Shown here: piece by piece, positions 11,506 to 21,639 of the stretch
How the letters are laid out: every line of letters begins with the position of its first letter
Position numbering within the stretch: position 1 is the stretch's first letter
Source of the DNA: Choristoneura fumiferana
Taxonomy: Eukaryota; Arthropoda; Insecta; Lepidoptera; Tortricidae
Direction of reading: 5' to 3'
DNA length: 64,000 nucleotides
Assembly (NCBI RefSeq): GCF_025370935.1
Contig: NC_133493.1
Location: 12,409,970 to 12,473,969 of the forward strand
The notes under the pieces: generated by a model
What the model was told of the DNA's origin: nothing
The model's input: only the letters and a program-made list of their open reading frames with translations
Database searches by the model: none
Made by a program: the position numbers and the translations under genes

Positions 11506-11842
11506 AAATTTTCGAAAATACAAACTGAAACATAGATGCACAGAAAAACCAGAAAAAAGGCCAGCGCTGGGAATCGAACCCAGGATGGAGTGTTGAAAGT
11601 TTCTCGATGAGGGCTAAAACATAGATGTCGCTAGTGTCGTTGCTTAAGTGACTGAATAAGAAACAAACAAGCTGAGATATGTGGTGCATAGGATAAATTT
11701 GTGTCTGTACTCCTGTCCAGTGGTGGTGTAGGGGTATAGCACTTATCACTGAATGCTGAGGATCAGGGTTCGATTCCCGGCGCTGGTCTCTTTTTCTGGT
11801 TTTACTGTGCATCTATGTTTCAGTTTGTATTTTCGATATGGA
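11506..11842. mobile_element. Two tRNA-headed SINE copies in inverted arrangement
   Basis: The right arm (about 11713-11842, +) has a tRNA-like head, GTGGTGTAGGGGTATAGC (A-box region) and GGGTTCGATTCCCGGCGCTGG (B-box), then TCTGGTTTTACTGTGCATC. The left arm (11506-11585) is the inverse of the same 3' region including the B-box. The two B-boxes face each other. This family differs from SINE A and SINE B. Confidence 0.75.
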
Positions 11843-12237
11843 TTTTACGGGATGACCGTAAAAGTACCTAACAAAATTTGAAGTTGAAATACAAAATACA
11901 AAAAGATTCCAAAAACCAATTTTAAATAATATGAAATTTTACCACAAGCTTTACTGTGAAGGCGATCTTCGTGAATAAATCTGCGCCTGAGTCAGTGGGG
12001 GTTTCTCGACAGGTAAACTACCGCTAGATGGCGTTAGTATCGTAAAGCCCATTTGACGTTACAGTCCTGCTTGTGATTGGCCCATTAAGCTAACTAACCA
12101 ATCGTAACTAGCCAAAGGCTACTAGAAACATAATTCCGCAAAATATTACCAATGAAACGGATACAAAATTGAGATCTATTGTCAAGAAGACGTTAATATC
12201 TAAGACGTATTATAAAGTTAATGATTATGTCATGGAC

Positions 12238-12516
12238 AGGGCTATTTGGAAATAATTCCGATCCGCATTGGGGATCCCTTACTTCAAATAGCGAACCTAC
12301 TGTGTTAAAAATAAAGTTGTGTTAAATAAACTTGTGGTGTAGATAATATCATTTAATAATATTCTAAATCTGTTTCAAAAAATATATACCTCGTTGAGTT
12401 TTTTGCCGAATTCTTCTCAACAGAGGTTTTTCCGAACCGGTGGTTGATTTTCTTTGACATTCATACTTGTTATATCCTATATTGAATAAAAATATTTTGA
12501 CTTTGACTTTTACTTT
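12238..12516 (+). mobile_element. Retroposon D, uninterrupted copy with (TTTGAC) tail
   Basis: Reads from GCTATTTGGAAATAATTCCG through GCGAACCTACTGTGTTAAAA, TACCTCGTTGAG, GAGGTTTTTCCGAACCGGTGG to ATATTTTGACTTTGACTTTT. It is the empty-site counterpart of the copy split by the BEL element (22713-22773 plus 29834-30036). A minus-strand copy with a long hexamer tail is at 31802-31948. Confidence 0.88.
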
Positions 12517-12669
12517 GAGTCACAAACGCGCTACAAATGTCAAAATTGACAAACGGAAGTAGCGCCATCTAGTCACAGAAACTCATTTGCCGAAAAACTT
12601 AATAACTTGAAAGTAATTTCATAGGCAAAATTCTGTCTTCGTACGATTCGACTACAGCTATAAAAAAAT

Positions 12670-12854
12670 GCAAATGCGTAAGTTGCACTAAAATCCATGT
12701 GTGTGTTTGTATGTTTGTCCGTCTTTCACGTCGAAACGGAGCGACGGATGTAGGTATGTGATTTTTTGGCAAAGATATTGTTTATGGGCCAGAAAGTGAC
12801 ATTTAGGCTACTTTTTATAACGGATAACCGAATTAGACGCGGGCAAAAGCTAGT
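12670..12854 (+). mobile_element. Helitron-like element, short copy
   Basis: Has TTCACGTCGAAACGGAGCG in place of the usual AAACGGCTGGACGG box and ends in GACGCGGGCAAAAGCTAGT. Confidence 0.6.
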
Positions 12855-13366
12855 ATGCAAATAAAAAGACTCAAATCGCCGAGTTTTTTTTTAATACTGA
12901 AAAGGTTCGTTGATTTTTCAAACAATGTAATTTTATAGAAATCCTTTAGAATGCCGCCAAATCCGTCACACCTTTAAATACCGAACGTTCCAATTAATCA
13001 GTTTGTCGTTTTTTGAAAGAAGCAATTTATTTTTTACTCTCCCTTCATTTACGGGGTAGGTACTCACAAATTTATGTTGTATTGTTAAATTTTGAGATAA
13101 TTTATTAAGAGAAGTGGCAGGAAATGGCCGGCAGAGGCGAAATATAAGTTATTCTTTGGGTTCCGTCAGTATTATAATAAGTTTTTGGTGTTCATTTTTC
13201 ATAACTATTAAGTAGTCACATTATTTACAGTTAAGACACTTAAATAAAAAATAAAAAGAACTAAACTACAACAACTTAACTAAAAATGTATAAATACAAT
13301 TATAAAAAGAAAATCCCGTTCAAAAGATCCGCTTGTGGCAGGGTTCCAGCAATCGCGATCAAAATT

Positions 13367-13617
13367 TATCATATTCAACCTATATACGGCCCAGTGCTGG
13401 GCACAGGTCTTCTCTCAGAATAAGAAGGGAAGTTGGGATTGAGAACTGCATCCACCATTGAACTGCTTGAGACTGCAATGCAGGAAGGTATGTGAAGGTT
13501 TTCTCGCGATATTGTCCTTCACGTAATTTTACTCATAAATTTCGAAAAACTCAGAGGTGCGAACCCGGACTTGAACTAACGATCCTCTGCTTGAAAGGCT
13601 ATAGGTCAAACTACAAG
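13367..13617 (-). mobile_element. tRNA-derived SINE B, minus strand, interrupted
   Basis: Diverged copy: 3' box 'cctatatacggcccagtgct', then 'aaatttcgaaaaactcagag' and the inverse B-box region. Its tRNA head is cut at 'caaactacaag' and continues after the inserted element as 'caaggctaccacg' (14183-14197), which fits the SINE B consensus 'caaaccactaggccaccacg'. Confidence 0.82.
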
Positions 13618-14182
13618 GGTTGTTTCACACGTACCACAACCACACCGCGCATGCGGTCAAACTGTGGTTACGTGTGAATAGTGTCGCTGCGGCATTTTGC
13701 AGTTACGTTGTGGTGCCTACAAAATGTGGTTGTGATGTGGTTCCGTCGTGTGCAAGTCGGTGGCCGATCGTAAAATCCGCCAGATCACGAAATTTCTAGG
13801 CACATCATGAAATGGCGCCAGTAACTTTGTGTGTATGTACCTATATATTATAAGCCTATTTTAAATGTATGCCATACGATTAAATAAGTAAGAAGAAGAC
13901 GTTGGAATGAATAAATTGGGGAGACCGTAGGGGCGTGGTTGTGATGTGGCCGGCCGGCCGCTGCGGTGCCGCCGGTGGTTGCGTTTCCGTTGCGATGTGG
14001 TTGCGATGTGGTTGCGTTGTGGTTGCGATGTGGTCGTATCACACACGCGGTCGATAATGACGGCAAAATGTGGTTCGTGTGAATTGCGCTATTCATTTTC
14101 AATACAAAATATACGCCCGACCACGTGGCGTGGCGTGGCGTGGCGTGGTTGTGGTGTGGTTGAGGTACGTGTGAAACAAGCC
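13618..14182. mobile_element. DNA element with minisatellite core inserted in SINE B
   Basis: TIRs: GGTTGTTTCACACGTACC at the left and, inverted, GGCTTGTTTCACACGTACC at the right, continuing as CAACCACACC. CAAG is duplicated at the boundaries (13614-13617 and 14183-14186), or AAG if the ends are drawn one base differently. The interior holds tandem TGGTTGCGATG units (about 13970-14035) and TGGCG repeats (about 14118-14145). The frames across it are translations of these repeats. Confidence 0.85.
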
Positions 14183-14692
14183 CAAGGCTACCACGATAAA
14201 ACGATACAAATAACCGAACTTACTACAAAAATAAACAACAATTTCGCTTGCAAAACAAAGAGCGAAGGTTTTGGTTCATTCCCCGCAGAACTCTAAATTC
14301 ATTAAATAATAAATTAAGATTTAAATTTCACGCCATAAAAATGGAAGGAAAGCTTTTTTTATGGTTTAACTTGAACCGACGTTTAAGACTTAGGTTAATT
14401 ATTGCATGCTCATAAAACACGTAAAGAACTTCCGTTTTAAAATGTAAGTCTGTTGCAAAACACTAAAAGTGAAGTTTGTTCTAAATGGAGTCAATAAACA
14501 GCTTTTTAAATCAGCTAAATAATAAGTCGACAGTTATTTGAATTACCTAAAGACTCGAAAAGATGATTTTGGCGATTGGCATGCAGTGGGTCGATTCCAG
14601 TTGGGTGGGACTACACCGTATCATACTATGACTATAATAGGAACGTTGACACGTGAGCACACCCTCTCGCAGCAGGGTAGGCTACACTAGCG

Positions 14693-14748
14693 CTCATCAT
14701 TATCATCAGCCTATAGCAGTCCACTGCTGGACATAGGCCTCCCCCAAA
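14693..14748 (-). mobile_element. RTE-like LINE 3' terminus (first part of a split copy)
   Basis: The minus strand reads 'gggggaggcctatgtccagc' and 'agtggactgctataggctga' plus an ATGATGAT tail. The copy resumes at 15136 after an inserted DNA element. Confidence 0.8.
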
Positions 14749-15135
14749 GGCACTTGTCTCACCACCAGCGAGGAAACGATTGGCTATCGACTATTTTCTC
14801 GCTCAAGAAACGAACAAAAGATATAAGATCCTGTGTGAGTAAAAGAGACACATATACTGGCTGTTCACACTGTCGGCGAGAATTCGCTCTTACATCTTTT
14901 GTCGCAGCGACAAGAGCTATAAAACTCGCTGAGCTATAGATACTCGCTCAGCGATGTCAGCTTGGCGACCGCCCCGCACGAGCGAGTCGAGTGGAGCGAG
15001 TAATCGCCCGTCGCACGCGAACACACGCTTACAGCCGAGCGACAAAACTACACTCGCTTCTCCCTGCTCGCCCACTCGTTTCTAGTTACTCGCTCTACTC
15101 GCTTCTCGCTCATCGTCGGCGGTGGGACTAGTGCC
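14749..15135. mobile_element. DNA element with CTCGCT repeats inserted in RTE
   Basis: TIRs GGCACTTGTCTCACCACC (left) and GGCACTAGTCCCACCGCC (inverted right). AAA borders both sides (14746-14748 and 15136-15138), and the flanks join cleanly into the RTE 3' end. The interior is full of CTCGCT/GCGAG repeats. The 61-aa frame at 14754-14939 lies wholly inside and is not a gene. Confidence 0.83.
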
Positions 15136-15735
15136 AAAGAGCGCCATTGCGCCCTGTCCTCGGCTAGACGCATCCAGCTCCTACTAGCAGCCATTCGCAC
15201 AGGCGCGGATCCAGCCCTCAAAAAAGGTTGTGGTCAGAGCCAAGTCACAGCCACCCAAAAATCGGCGAGTGCGAGTCGGAGTACAAACTCACTCATGAAC
15301 AATCATGACTCATGAACGACTTTTGAAAGTGTGTCGTTCTATTTGGGTTGTGGGCATGCCCATCGTGCCCACAACGGTGGATCTGCCCTTGCATTCGCAG
15401 TTCGTTATTCCACCTGGCTGGATGGAGTCTACACTACGTTTGCCGAGACGCCATCTTCACTTAAGAACTCGTTTACTCCAGCGGTTGTCGGTTCTGCGAC
15501 AGATATAACCAGCCCACTACCACGTCAACTTGCAGATTCTCTGAGCTATGTCGACGAGCCTAGTTCTGTGTTGGATAGTCTCGTTGCGGATTCTATCTTT
15601 CAGAGAAACTCCGAGCATAGTTCGTTCCATAGCTTACTGAGCGACCTTGAAGTGGTGGATTGGCCGTACTGTGAGTGTCCACGTTTCAGCTCCGTATGTC
15701 ATGACGGGTAGGACGCACTGGTTGAAAACTGATTG
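15136..15735 (-). mobile_element. RTE-like LINE ORF2 C-terminal region, minus strand
   Basis: The minus strand encodes remnants of the same block as 18593-19075: an MTYGAETW-like motif (near 15700), a HxSEL/ERxMLG-type segment (about 15600-15640), and the end 'tggatgcgtctagccgagga' near 15160. Several stops and shifts. It contains a 10-bp-stem hairpin (GTTGTGGGCA at 15347, complement at 15366). Confidence 0.72.
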
Positions 15736-15779
15736 AACACCCTCAATGCACGCCATTATTGGTAACGCTACCGCCAGGG

Positions 15780-15965
15780 TTAAATGGGACTAGGCCAGGC
15801 ATGTTTACCGGATACACCCACAAAGATGGGCGCACACAGCCACATGGTGGATGCATGACGGGCACCGACGGCAAAACCGGCAGGCGGAGATGGCGAGATC
15901 ACCTGGACACGTAACTGAGCGAGTGGCCAAATATAGCTCTGGATAAAGAGTTAAGCAGCGTTTTC
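15780..15965 (+). mobile_element. LINE ORF2 C-terminal fragment, plus strand
   Basis: Remnants RRWRDHLDT and SEWPNIALDK are read in the frame of 'ggagatggcgagatcacctg' and 'gagtggccaaatatagctct'. They resemble the GRPxxRWRDDLD...WPxxAxDRxxW tail of a second RTE/R1-like LINE lineage. Frame-broken. Confidence 0.6.
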
Positions 15966-16311
15966 ATCAGAGCTGTGCGAGGATGTGTTGCATTACCCAA
16001 AAGAAACGCTTAATTTACCTCGCCTCGCTCCGCTTAGCTGTTTCCACCAGAGACTCGTATTGTGCTGTGCGAGGATCTCTAAATTAATTTTCGTGGGCTT
16101 ACACCCCACTTATACCGTTATAAGAAACGTTATGTCTAGATACGCCTTAATTATAACGATTGCTGTTACCTTAAAAGTAGAAATTGCTACTCCTTTTTAT
16201 ATCGTTACAAATTTACTGTAAATTTAATGACCACCCGGTATTTACGTCAATGAAGTACAATTATCTACGTAAAATATAAGTATAGTAAGTTGTTTAAATC
16301 TAGTTAAGGTA

Positions 16312-16627
16312 AAAGCCGTGGTGGCCTAGTGGTTTGAGCTATCGCCTCTCAAACAGAGATTCGTGGGTTTAAACCCCGGCCCGCACCGCCGAGTTTTTCG
16401 AAATTCATGTGCGAAATTACATTTGAAAACCATGAGCTTTACGGTGAAGGAAAACATCGTGAGGGAACCGGGCACACACCTGAGGAAGTAATTCAATGGT
16501 ATGTGTGAAGTTTCCAATCGGCACTGGACCTGCGTGGGAACTACGGCCCAAGTCCTCTCATTCTAAGATGAGCCCTGTGCCCAGCAGTAGGACGTGAATA
16601 GGCTGGGTTGATGATGATGATGAAGAT
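16312..16627 (+). mobile_element. tRNA-derived SINE B, plus strand
   Basis: Head GCCGTGGTGGCCTAGTGGTT (A-box) and GTGGGTTTAAACCCCGGC (B-box region), then 'gagtttttcgaaattcatgt', 'gtgaaggaaaacatcgtgag', 'cctgtgcccagcagtaggac' and an ATGATGATG tail. The 3' box matches the RTE-like LINE 3' ends, suggesting mobilisation by that machinery. Confidence 0.9.
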
Positions 16628-16781
16628 GAAAGAGTCACTTCACACCAAGTTTGAAATTTCAAACTAACATTTAGTTACTAGAATGCGTCCTCCAGTACTC
16701 ATTTTACGTAGGTATTTCACAACATTTAATGTTTTAAGCTTTTATGTTTTAATTTCAGTGATTCAATTAAAATATAATGGG

Positions 16782-17025
16782 TCCATTATCGGCTCGCATA
16801 CTTTATTAATTTGTCATAACTTTTCTTTCTCAGAATCCAATAATTGTTCAGAATTGTTATAAAACAAACCTAACCTAACCTAGTCTTCTTCTATAGGAGG
16901 ATCATTTAAAATTCCAGAAAAATGTAAGGTTTCAGTGGGAAAAAAGATATGACGAACGATGATTCGGACAAATATTACGGTATGACTAGCGAAGAGTATG
17001 CGAACTTTGGTGCCCCCGGTTTTTT
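16782..17025. mobile_element. MITE family M1, inverted copy
   Basis: Inverse of 7109-7348: 'cggctcgcatactttattaa', 'aataattgttcagaattgtt', 'gtaaggtttcagtgggaaaa' and 'cgaagagtatgcgaactttg'. Confidence 0.78.
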
Positions 17026-17307
17026 TTTCGTGAAAGCGAATTCCTATCCATCGTTTTTGAGATACAATACAAACTCAAACTCAAACTCACAACATTTATT
17101 GACAAGAAAAACACACTACATCACAACAAAAACACAGTAAAAACATAAATAGGAAAAGAGAGGAAAATAAGAGATATTGTGCTGTAGTGTGATGCCAAAA
17201 GGACTCAGCTCAGCATATGCCGTAGTCCTGTAACCAGAGCTGCAGCGCTGGTTTTCAGCTGAACCCCGGTGAGTGTGCACCCACGTAACCGAACGCGTAA
17301 TTATTGC

Positions 17308-17565
17308 AATACAATACAATACAATTACTCTTTATCGTACACCACAAATAGTAAGCGATACAGAAAACAGGTCATCATCATTATTAATTTAAGAGCTTAG
17401 CTCTTGTCGGTGGAGTAATCGCCACTCTTTTCGGTTCTCTGCCAGCGTTTTCAGCTCCTGATACGACATGACATTGACTTTTTCCTTGACCTGATCTATT
17501 AATGATCTAGAAAACAGGTACACAGAGAAAATTACAAGGTAAGCAAAAGGCGGCCTTATCGCTTA
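17308..17565 (-). mobile_element. LINE 3' UTR with (TATTG)n tail, interrupted
   Basis: Tandem AATAC units at about 17309-17328, then 'ctctttatcgtacaccacaa', 'aagcgatacagaaaacagg' and 'aggtaagcaaaaggcggcct'. Relatives at 61023-61180 and 49675-49790 continue past 'ggccttatcgctt' into 'agagcgatctcttcc'. Here the sequence changes at 17565/17566, the left end of the next element. Another unrelated fragment seems inserted at about 17375-17510. Confidence 0.7.
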
Positions 17566-18296
17566 ATATCGATGGCAGCAAAGTAAAAGAAGACATCTAC
17601 AAAATTGCTATTTTACAGGAGAGCGTATTTAGTAAAAAATAATGACTACTTTGAGATTAATGGACCGATTACCATGAAATTTTCTATGATGCATTAAAAT
17701 AATGTTCTTTGTTGATTGTTTAACAGATTTTATTTCTGTAACATTATTTTAATGAAAAATTGTAGATGTCTTTTTTTACTTTGAAAGAGCTTAAACGTAG
17801 AGGAAGACATCTGCCTGATATCCGTTTATGCGTTGTAATGAAACAAACGCCTATTCCGTTATAAAAATCGAATAAGCTAAGGTAAGAATCTCCAGTAAAA
17901 CTTAGAGGAGTGTTTAGAGATAATCTAAATAACATGCAACGAGAATTCACCCTTTTTTTGATATTTTTTTGTAGATGTCTTTATTTACTTTGCATTAATC
18001 ATTTTATTCATATTATTAAATGAGTTATCTACCACTCAACTTCATCGCTGTCTATCATATAAATTCATTTATTTCGTTTAAAAACACACAAAATATGTGT
18101 TAAAATAAAAAATAAAAACTTGTTCTATTTTTGTTTAGTCATAATTGTTTTTAAGTACTCAAAAAACTAAGTTATTTTTTATAGTTTTACACTAATACAT
18201 TAAATAAATCAACAGTAGGTACAAGTAATAAAATTAGGTACAAAATATATACCAAAACAAAACAATATAAACTGTAAAAATAATGCTATAATGAAT

Positions 18297-18420
18297 GTGG
18301 ATAATTATCAAAATTGTCATCAATGGCCACATGGATCAGAGGCCCGTCATCGTTAGTGGAAATCTTCTTGATGTTGTTTCGGAGTACACATACCTTGGCC
18401 AGATTTTGCAGTTAAGGTAC
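18297..18420 (+). mobile_element. RTE-like LINE ORF2 fragment, left part
   Basis: The frame at 18295 encodes VVSEYTYLGQILQL, the conserved (E)YxYLGQ motif found after the RT domain of RTE-like LINEs. Homology stops at about 18420, where a palindromic MITE is inserted, and resumes at 18593. Confidence 0.78.
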
Positions 18421-18592
18421 CAACACATGCTAGTTACTAGCACGAAAGCATGCTACTATTCAGCAAATGTTACTTACTAGCATGTGTGCATAGGGACGTG
18501 CTACTATTAAGCATGCTTTTTCTGTGTCATACAGGTACAGCAGGTACTAGCATGCTTATAAGCATGCTAGTAACGAGCTTAATGTAACAGTA
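18420..18592. mobile_element. Palindromic GCATGCTAGTAAC MITE inside LINE
   Basis: Multiple inverted copies of GCATGCTAGTAAC/GTTACTAGCATG and GTGCTACTATTAAGCATG. TTAAGGTA on the left and TTAGGTA on the right look like an imperfect target duplication. A second copy is at 30165-30275. The recovered LINE reading on both sides fixes the boundaries to within a few bases. Confidence 0.72.
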
Positions 18593-19075
18593 ACCTTAGG
18601 TAGAATACAACTTTGAGTAGGAGGCGAAGAGAAGGATTCAGCTAGGCTGGGCAGCATTCGGAAAATTATGTCGAGTTTTCTCGTCAATTATACCGTAATG
18701 TCTGAAAACGAAAGTTTTTAACCAGTGCGTCCTACCCGTCATGACATACGGAGCTGAAACGTGGCTCTGCCAGCTATGGAACGAGCTATGCTCGGAGTTT
18801 TTCTGAAGGATAAAATCCGCAACGAGACTATCCGACACAGAACTAAAGTCATCGACATAGTTCATAGAATTAACTTGAAGCACCGACAACCGCTGAAGTT
18901 ATTGAGTGGAGACCGCGTCTCGGCAAACGTAGTGTAAGACGCCCTCCGTTCAGGTAGAGGGACGATCTGCGAAAGGCTGATGGTAAAAGCTGGATGCGTC
19001 TAGCCGAAGACAGGGCGCAATGGCGGTCTGTGAGGGAGGCCTATGTCCGGACTGCTATTGGCTGATGATGAATAG
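18593..19075 (+). mobile_element. RTE-like LINE ORF2 C-terminus, right part
   Basis: Frame-broken remnants in order: RRIQLGWAAFGKL, PVMTYGAETW, MERAMLGVFLKDKIRNETI, WRPRLGKRSVRRPP, then 'ggtctgtgagggaggcctat' and 'tggctgatgatgaat'. Together with 18297-18420 it forms one LINE 3' copy split by a MITE. Confidence 0.82.
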
Positions 19076-19833
19076 TATAATCGATATCCTACTACCGCTA
19101 TACCTATTAGGAAAAAACAGATTGCTCGTCATCATCAGTCAAGATCTGTTCAGGCGTGTCGTTTCCAAAAAGCGGTAAGCTGCAAGCAATAGAATCTTGA
19201 GTACTTACTTAGGTTAAGAATTTTAATTCATTTTCTGTCTAAATAAAAAAAACAAACAAGTCTATGCAACCAATGTTAAATAATATATCTATTTGTTTAA
19301 ATATTTTAAGAAAAAACAAATAATTTCCTCATAGAAATTAGAAATAATAAATTTGTAGATTGAGACATATGCAAAAAGTATGACGTATAAACGGACAAGT
19401 GGCATATGTCCGTGTTTACGTCAGGCCGTAACCTCAAAACAAATCTCATTACTAGCGCTAATATTGCGACAATTAACACTATAATATAACATGATTATGT
19501 CACAGATACTCACTTTCGTAGGTATCTTGCATTGTTTTCTTAAAATTTGACAAATTGAATGTGCCAGGTGACTGATGACTTTATTGACGTTTCAAGCGTC
19601 CTGTCAAAGCTCCGAAGTAAAAGCGGATAAATTCAAATGTCCGTTTCTACTGCGATGTTTTTTTAAAAGCTAGTGTAGATGTTTTCTTTTACGTGCCAAA
19701 TATTCTTCATTATTTTGAAATTTGAAATATTTTTTTAACAGACTTGTAGATATGGTTGAAAAAAGTTATTTTTTGTAAAAAAGCATTTTTGAAAAAAAGT
19801 AGATGTCCGTATCTACTTTGCTGCCATCGATAT

Positions 19834-20361
19834 ATAACTAGATATTGAAATTTCAAAAAGATAATGTCGGGATTTCAACTATTCTAACTCGCTTATAGTT
19901 TCAGAGTTACCTTTACTGACCTATTAAGTGGGCCACCATATACAAAATCAAAGATGGTGGCTGGTACCGAAACATATTGATTCGGTGGTGGCACTCGTAA
20001 ACCCCACACACGACGGCACGACTTGCTATTTAAAGACGAGTGATCGGAATATGTACTGCAATTTCCTCGTACATTTTGAGAAAGCAAAACTAAGAGGAAT
20101 AGAAATGCCGTGTGTACTTTCATTGGATGACAATTTTCTTGTTGCTCTTAGTAGAAAATCATAGAATTTAATTAATTACGGTGCTGATTACGGTACTACC
20201 TAAAGAAACGCACGGACGTATAACGTTGGAAGAGGAATGCAGTATTCAGCATTTATTTCATTGCAATATGTCTTGGATTTTTTTATAAAAAATAATGAAT
20301 GTAACAGGAATGATAGATAAGTTAAACTTGGCGTTAAGATAGATAAACATATAATAGAATA
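19834..20361. other. Unassigned sequence with overlapping short frames
   Basis: A plus-strand frame (19928-20164) and a minus-strand frame (19893-20123, hydrophobic N-terminus) overlap here. Neither has a domain, and no splice-phase partner is evident. Confidence 0.3.
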
Positions 20362-20911
20362 ATGCAACAGTTACCTATATAAGAAGGATCGAAAAAGGCG
20401 AGTGGCGTGGGTAACGACGTGAGCGTAGCGCTACGCTTACATCGTAAGAATAAGTCAAGTCTTTTTTGATTTAGGCACTTATTATACACAACATCGTTAC
20501 AAATCTTTTTCTACGACTAGGTAGGTACAGTCAAGGGCAAAGATATCGACACGGCCAAAGTTACAAAAATATGTATATATACACGACTTTATGCACTTAA
20601 CATTAAGGCCGTGTATACCTATTTTTACAACTCTGGCCGTGTCGATATCTTTGCCCTTGACTGTTCTTAGTAAATAAAAAATAGCTGCAAGTATGCAGCC
20701 CTTAAATTTACAACAACAATGCAAGGTACTAACTTAACAAATAAGTTAATTCATAGATTTTTTATGTAAAACTAACACTTTCAACATAACGCATTGCTGC
20801 CAACATAAAAACACGTATGTTTAATATCATCACTGGCAAGTAAATGTCAATTAAAAACAAAGTTTACCGCGTCACTCGCCTTTTTTGACCTCTCTTATAC
20901 AACTGTTGCAT
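20362..20911. mobile_element. TIR element containing a nested palindrome, ~550 bp
   Basis: Left end ATGCAACAGTT, then TATAAGAAGGATCGAAAAAGGCGAGTG; the inverse occurs at the right end (complement of GTCACTCGCCTTTTTT and AACTGTTGCAT). Ends are about 50 bp with small gaps. The palindrome at 20527-20664 appears nested within. No coding capacity. Confidence 0.75.
20527..20664. mobile_element. Perfect 31-bp inverted repeat (nested MITE)
   Basis: The arms ACAGTCAAGGGCAAAGATAT..CGGCCA (20527-20557) and the exact complement (20634-20664) match at all 31 positions, around a 76-bp spacer. The perfect arms suggest a recent insertion or strong gene conversion. Confidence 0.9.
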
Positions 20912-20943
20912 AAAATACTATGACAATTTATAATGACTTTAAG

Positions 20944-21180
20944 TCAGTATCCAGTGAAAAGTTTACGCCACTTTACTAAAGCTGTTAATCGTTTTAATCC
21001 ATATAAATCAATGTCGTTCCCATTAATATCGACGCGTTCATATTTACAATGCCCAACCAATTCTCTAAAACATAGTGCTAAACTTGGCGGGAGCATTTCG
21101 TGCGATGCCAAATGCTCTACAAGCACGCAATCCAGCATTTTAGGCGGCGGCCACCGCTTATACCACCTTACAGTGTTGCC
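20944..21180 (-). CDS. Minus-strand frame, possibly a gene or transposase remnant
   Basis: The frame ends at 20944 and reads from about 21180 through RWYKRWPPPKM, then ELVGHCKYERVDINGNDIDL to KWRKLFTGY and a stop. I do not recognise the family. It has a charged, soluble-protein composition unlike the other frames here, and it lies just outside the TIR element at 20362-20911. There is no clear start codon or splice acceptor: upstream in frame a stop is met within a few codons of 21180. It could be a decayed transposase piece, a terminal host exon or chance. Confidence 0.25.
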   Translation of the reverse strand, partial: GNTVRWYKRWPPPKMLDCVLVEHLASHEMLPPSLALCFRELVGHCKYERVDINGNDIDLYGLKRLTALVKWRKLFTGY

Positions 21181-21639
21181 AGGTCATATTTGAAAAATCG
21201 GGAGATATTACTTATAAAAAATAGAAAGTTCCTTTTTTTAATTTATTTATTACTATTATTTTTATATACATGCTTTTACATTTTTAGCCACTATTAAAAA
21301 CCTATAGCAGGTTTATGCAATAGTTGGCGAGATCACGCGGTTTGGTTCGCGCTTACAATAATCTAGGGTGCGCCGACGTCGCAGGCCCGCCCCGCCCCGG
21401 CCTTAAAACAGTAGCTGCTGAACTTAATGAAAATAAAGAATGAAAAAAAAAAAAATTACATAGTGATCTTTTAAGTTTTGGCTTAAGTATTATGTTACTC
21501 ACACACATCTATACTCGTAAATGTAGCAAAAAGAGTTGTATAAGTAAAATTCATCGCGCTGGTTTTCAGCCTGTACTATAGTCTATATAGTGTTACCATC
21601 AAAACACTTAAAAAATATAAACATTTCTGAGATGGCAGA

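Larger units (their letters stand above)
17566..19833. mobile_element. TIR transposon with subterminal repeats, ~2.27 kb
   Basis: 35-bp terminal inverted repeats: left ATATCGATGGCAGCAAAGTA through GACATCTAC (17566-17600), right the inverse (19799-19833), mismatched only at about six central positions. The motif GTAGATGTC followed by T-rich sequence and TACTTTG recurs inside (about 17762-17785 and 17972-17993), with weaker forms near 19675. A 15-bp stem (CATTAAAATAATGTT at 17692, complement 17740) sits near the left end. No transposase frame remains; the centre is RTE-LINE and MITE insertions. Confidence 0.72.

Noticed and set aside
13946..14296. 116-aa plus-strand frame and overlapping minus-strand His/Asn-rich frames
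   Set aside because: They translate the TGGTTGCGATG and TGGCG minisatellites inside a TIR element.
19893..20123. Minus-strand frame starting MKVHTAFLFLLVLLSQ, like a signal peptide
   Set aside because: No domain after the hydrophobic start, no cysteine pattern beyond chance, and no splice partner of matching phase was found.
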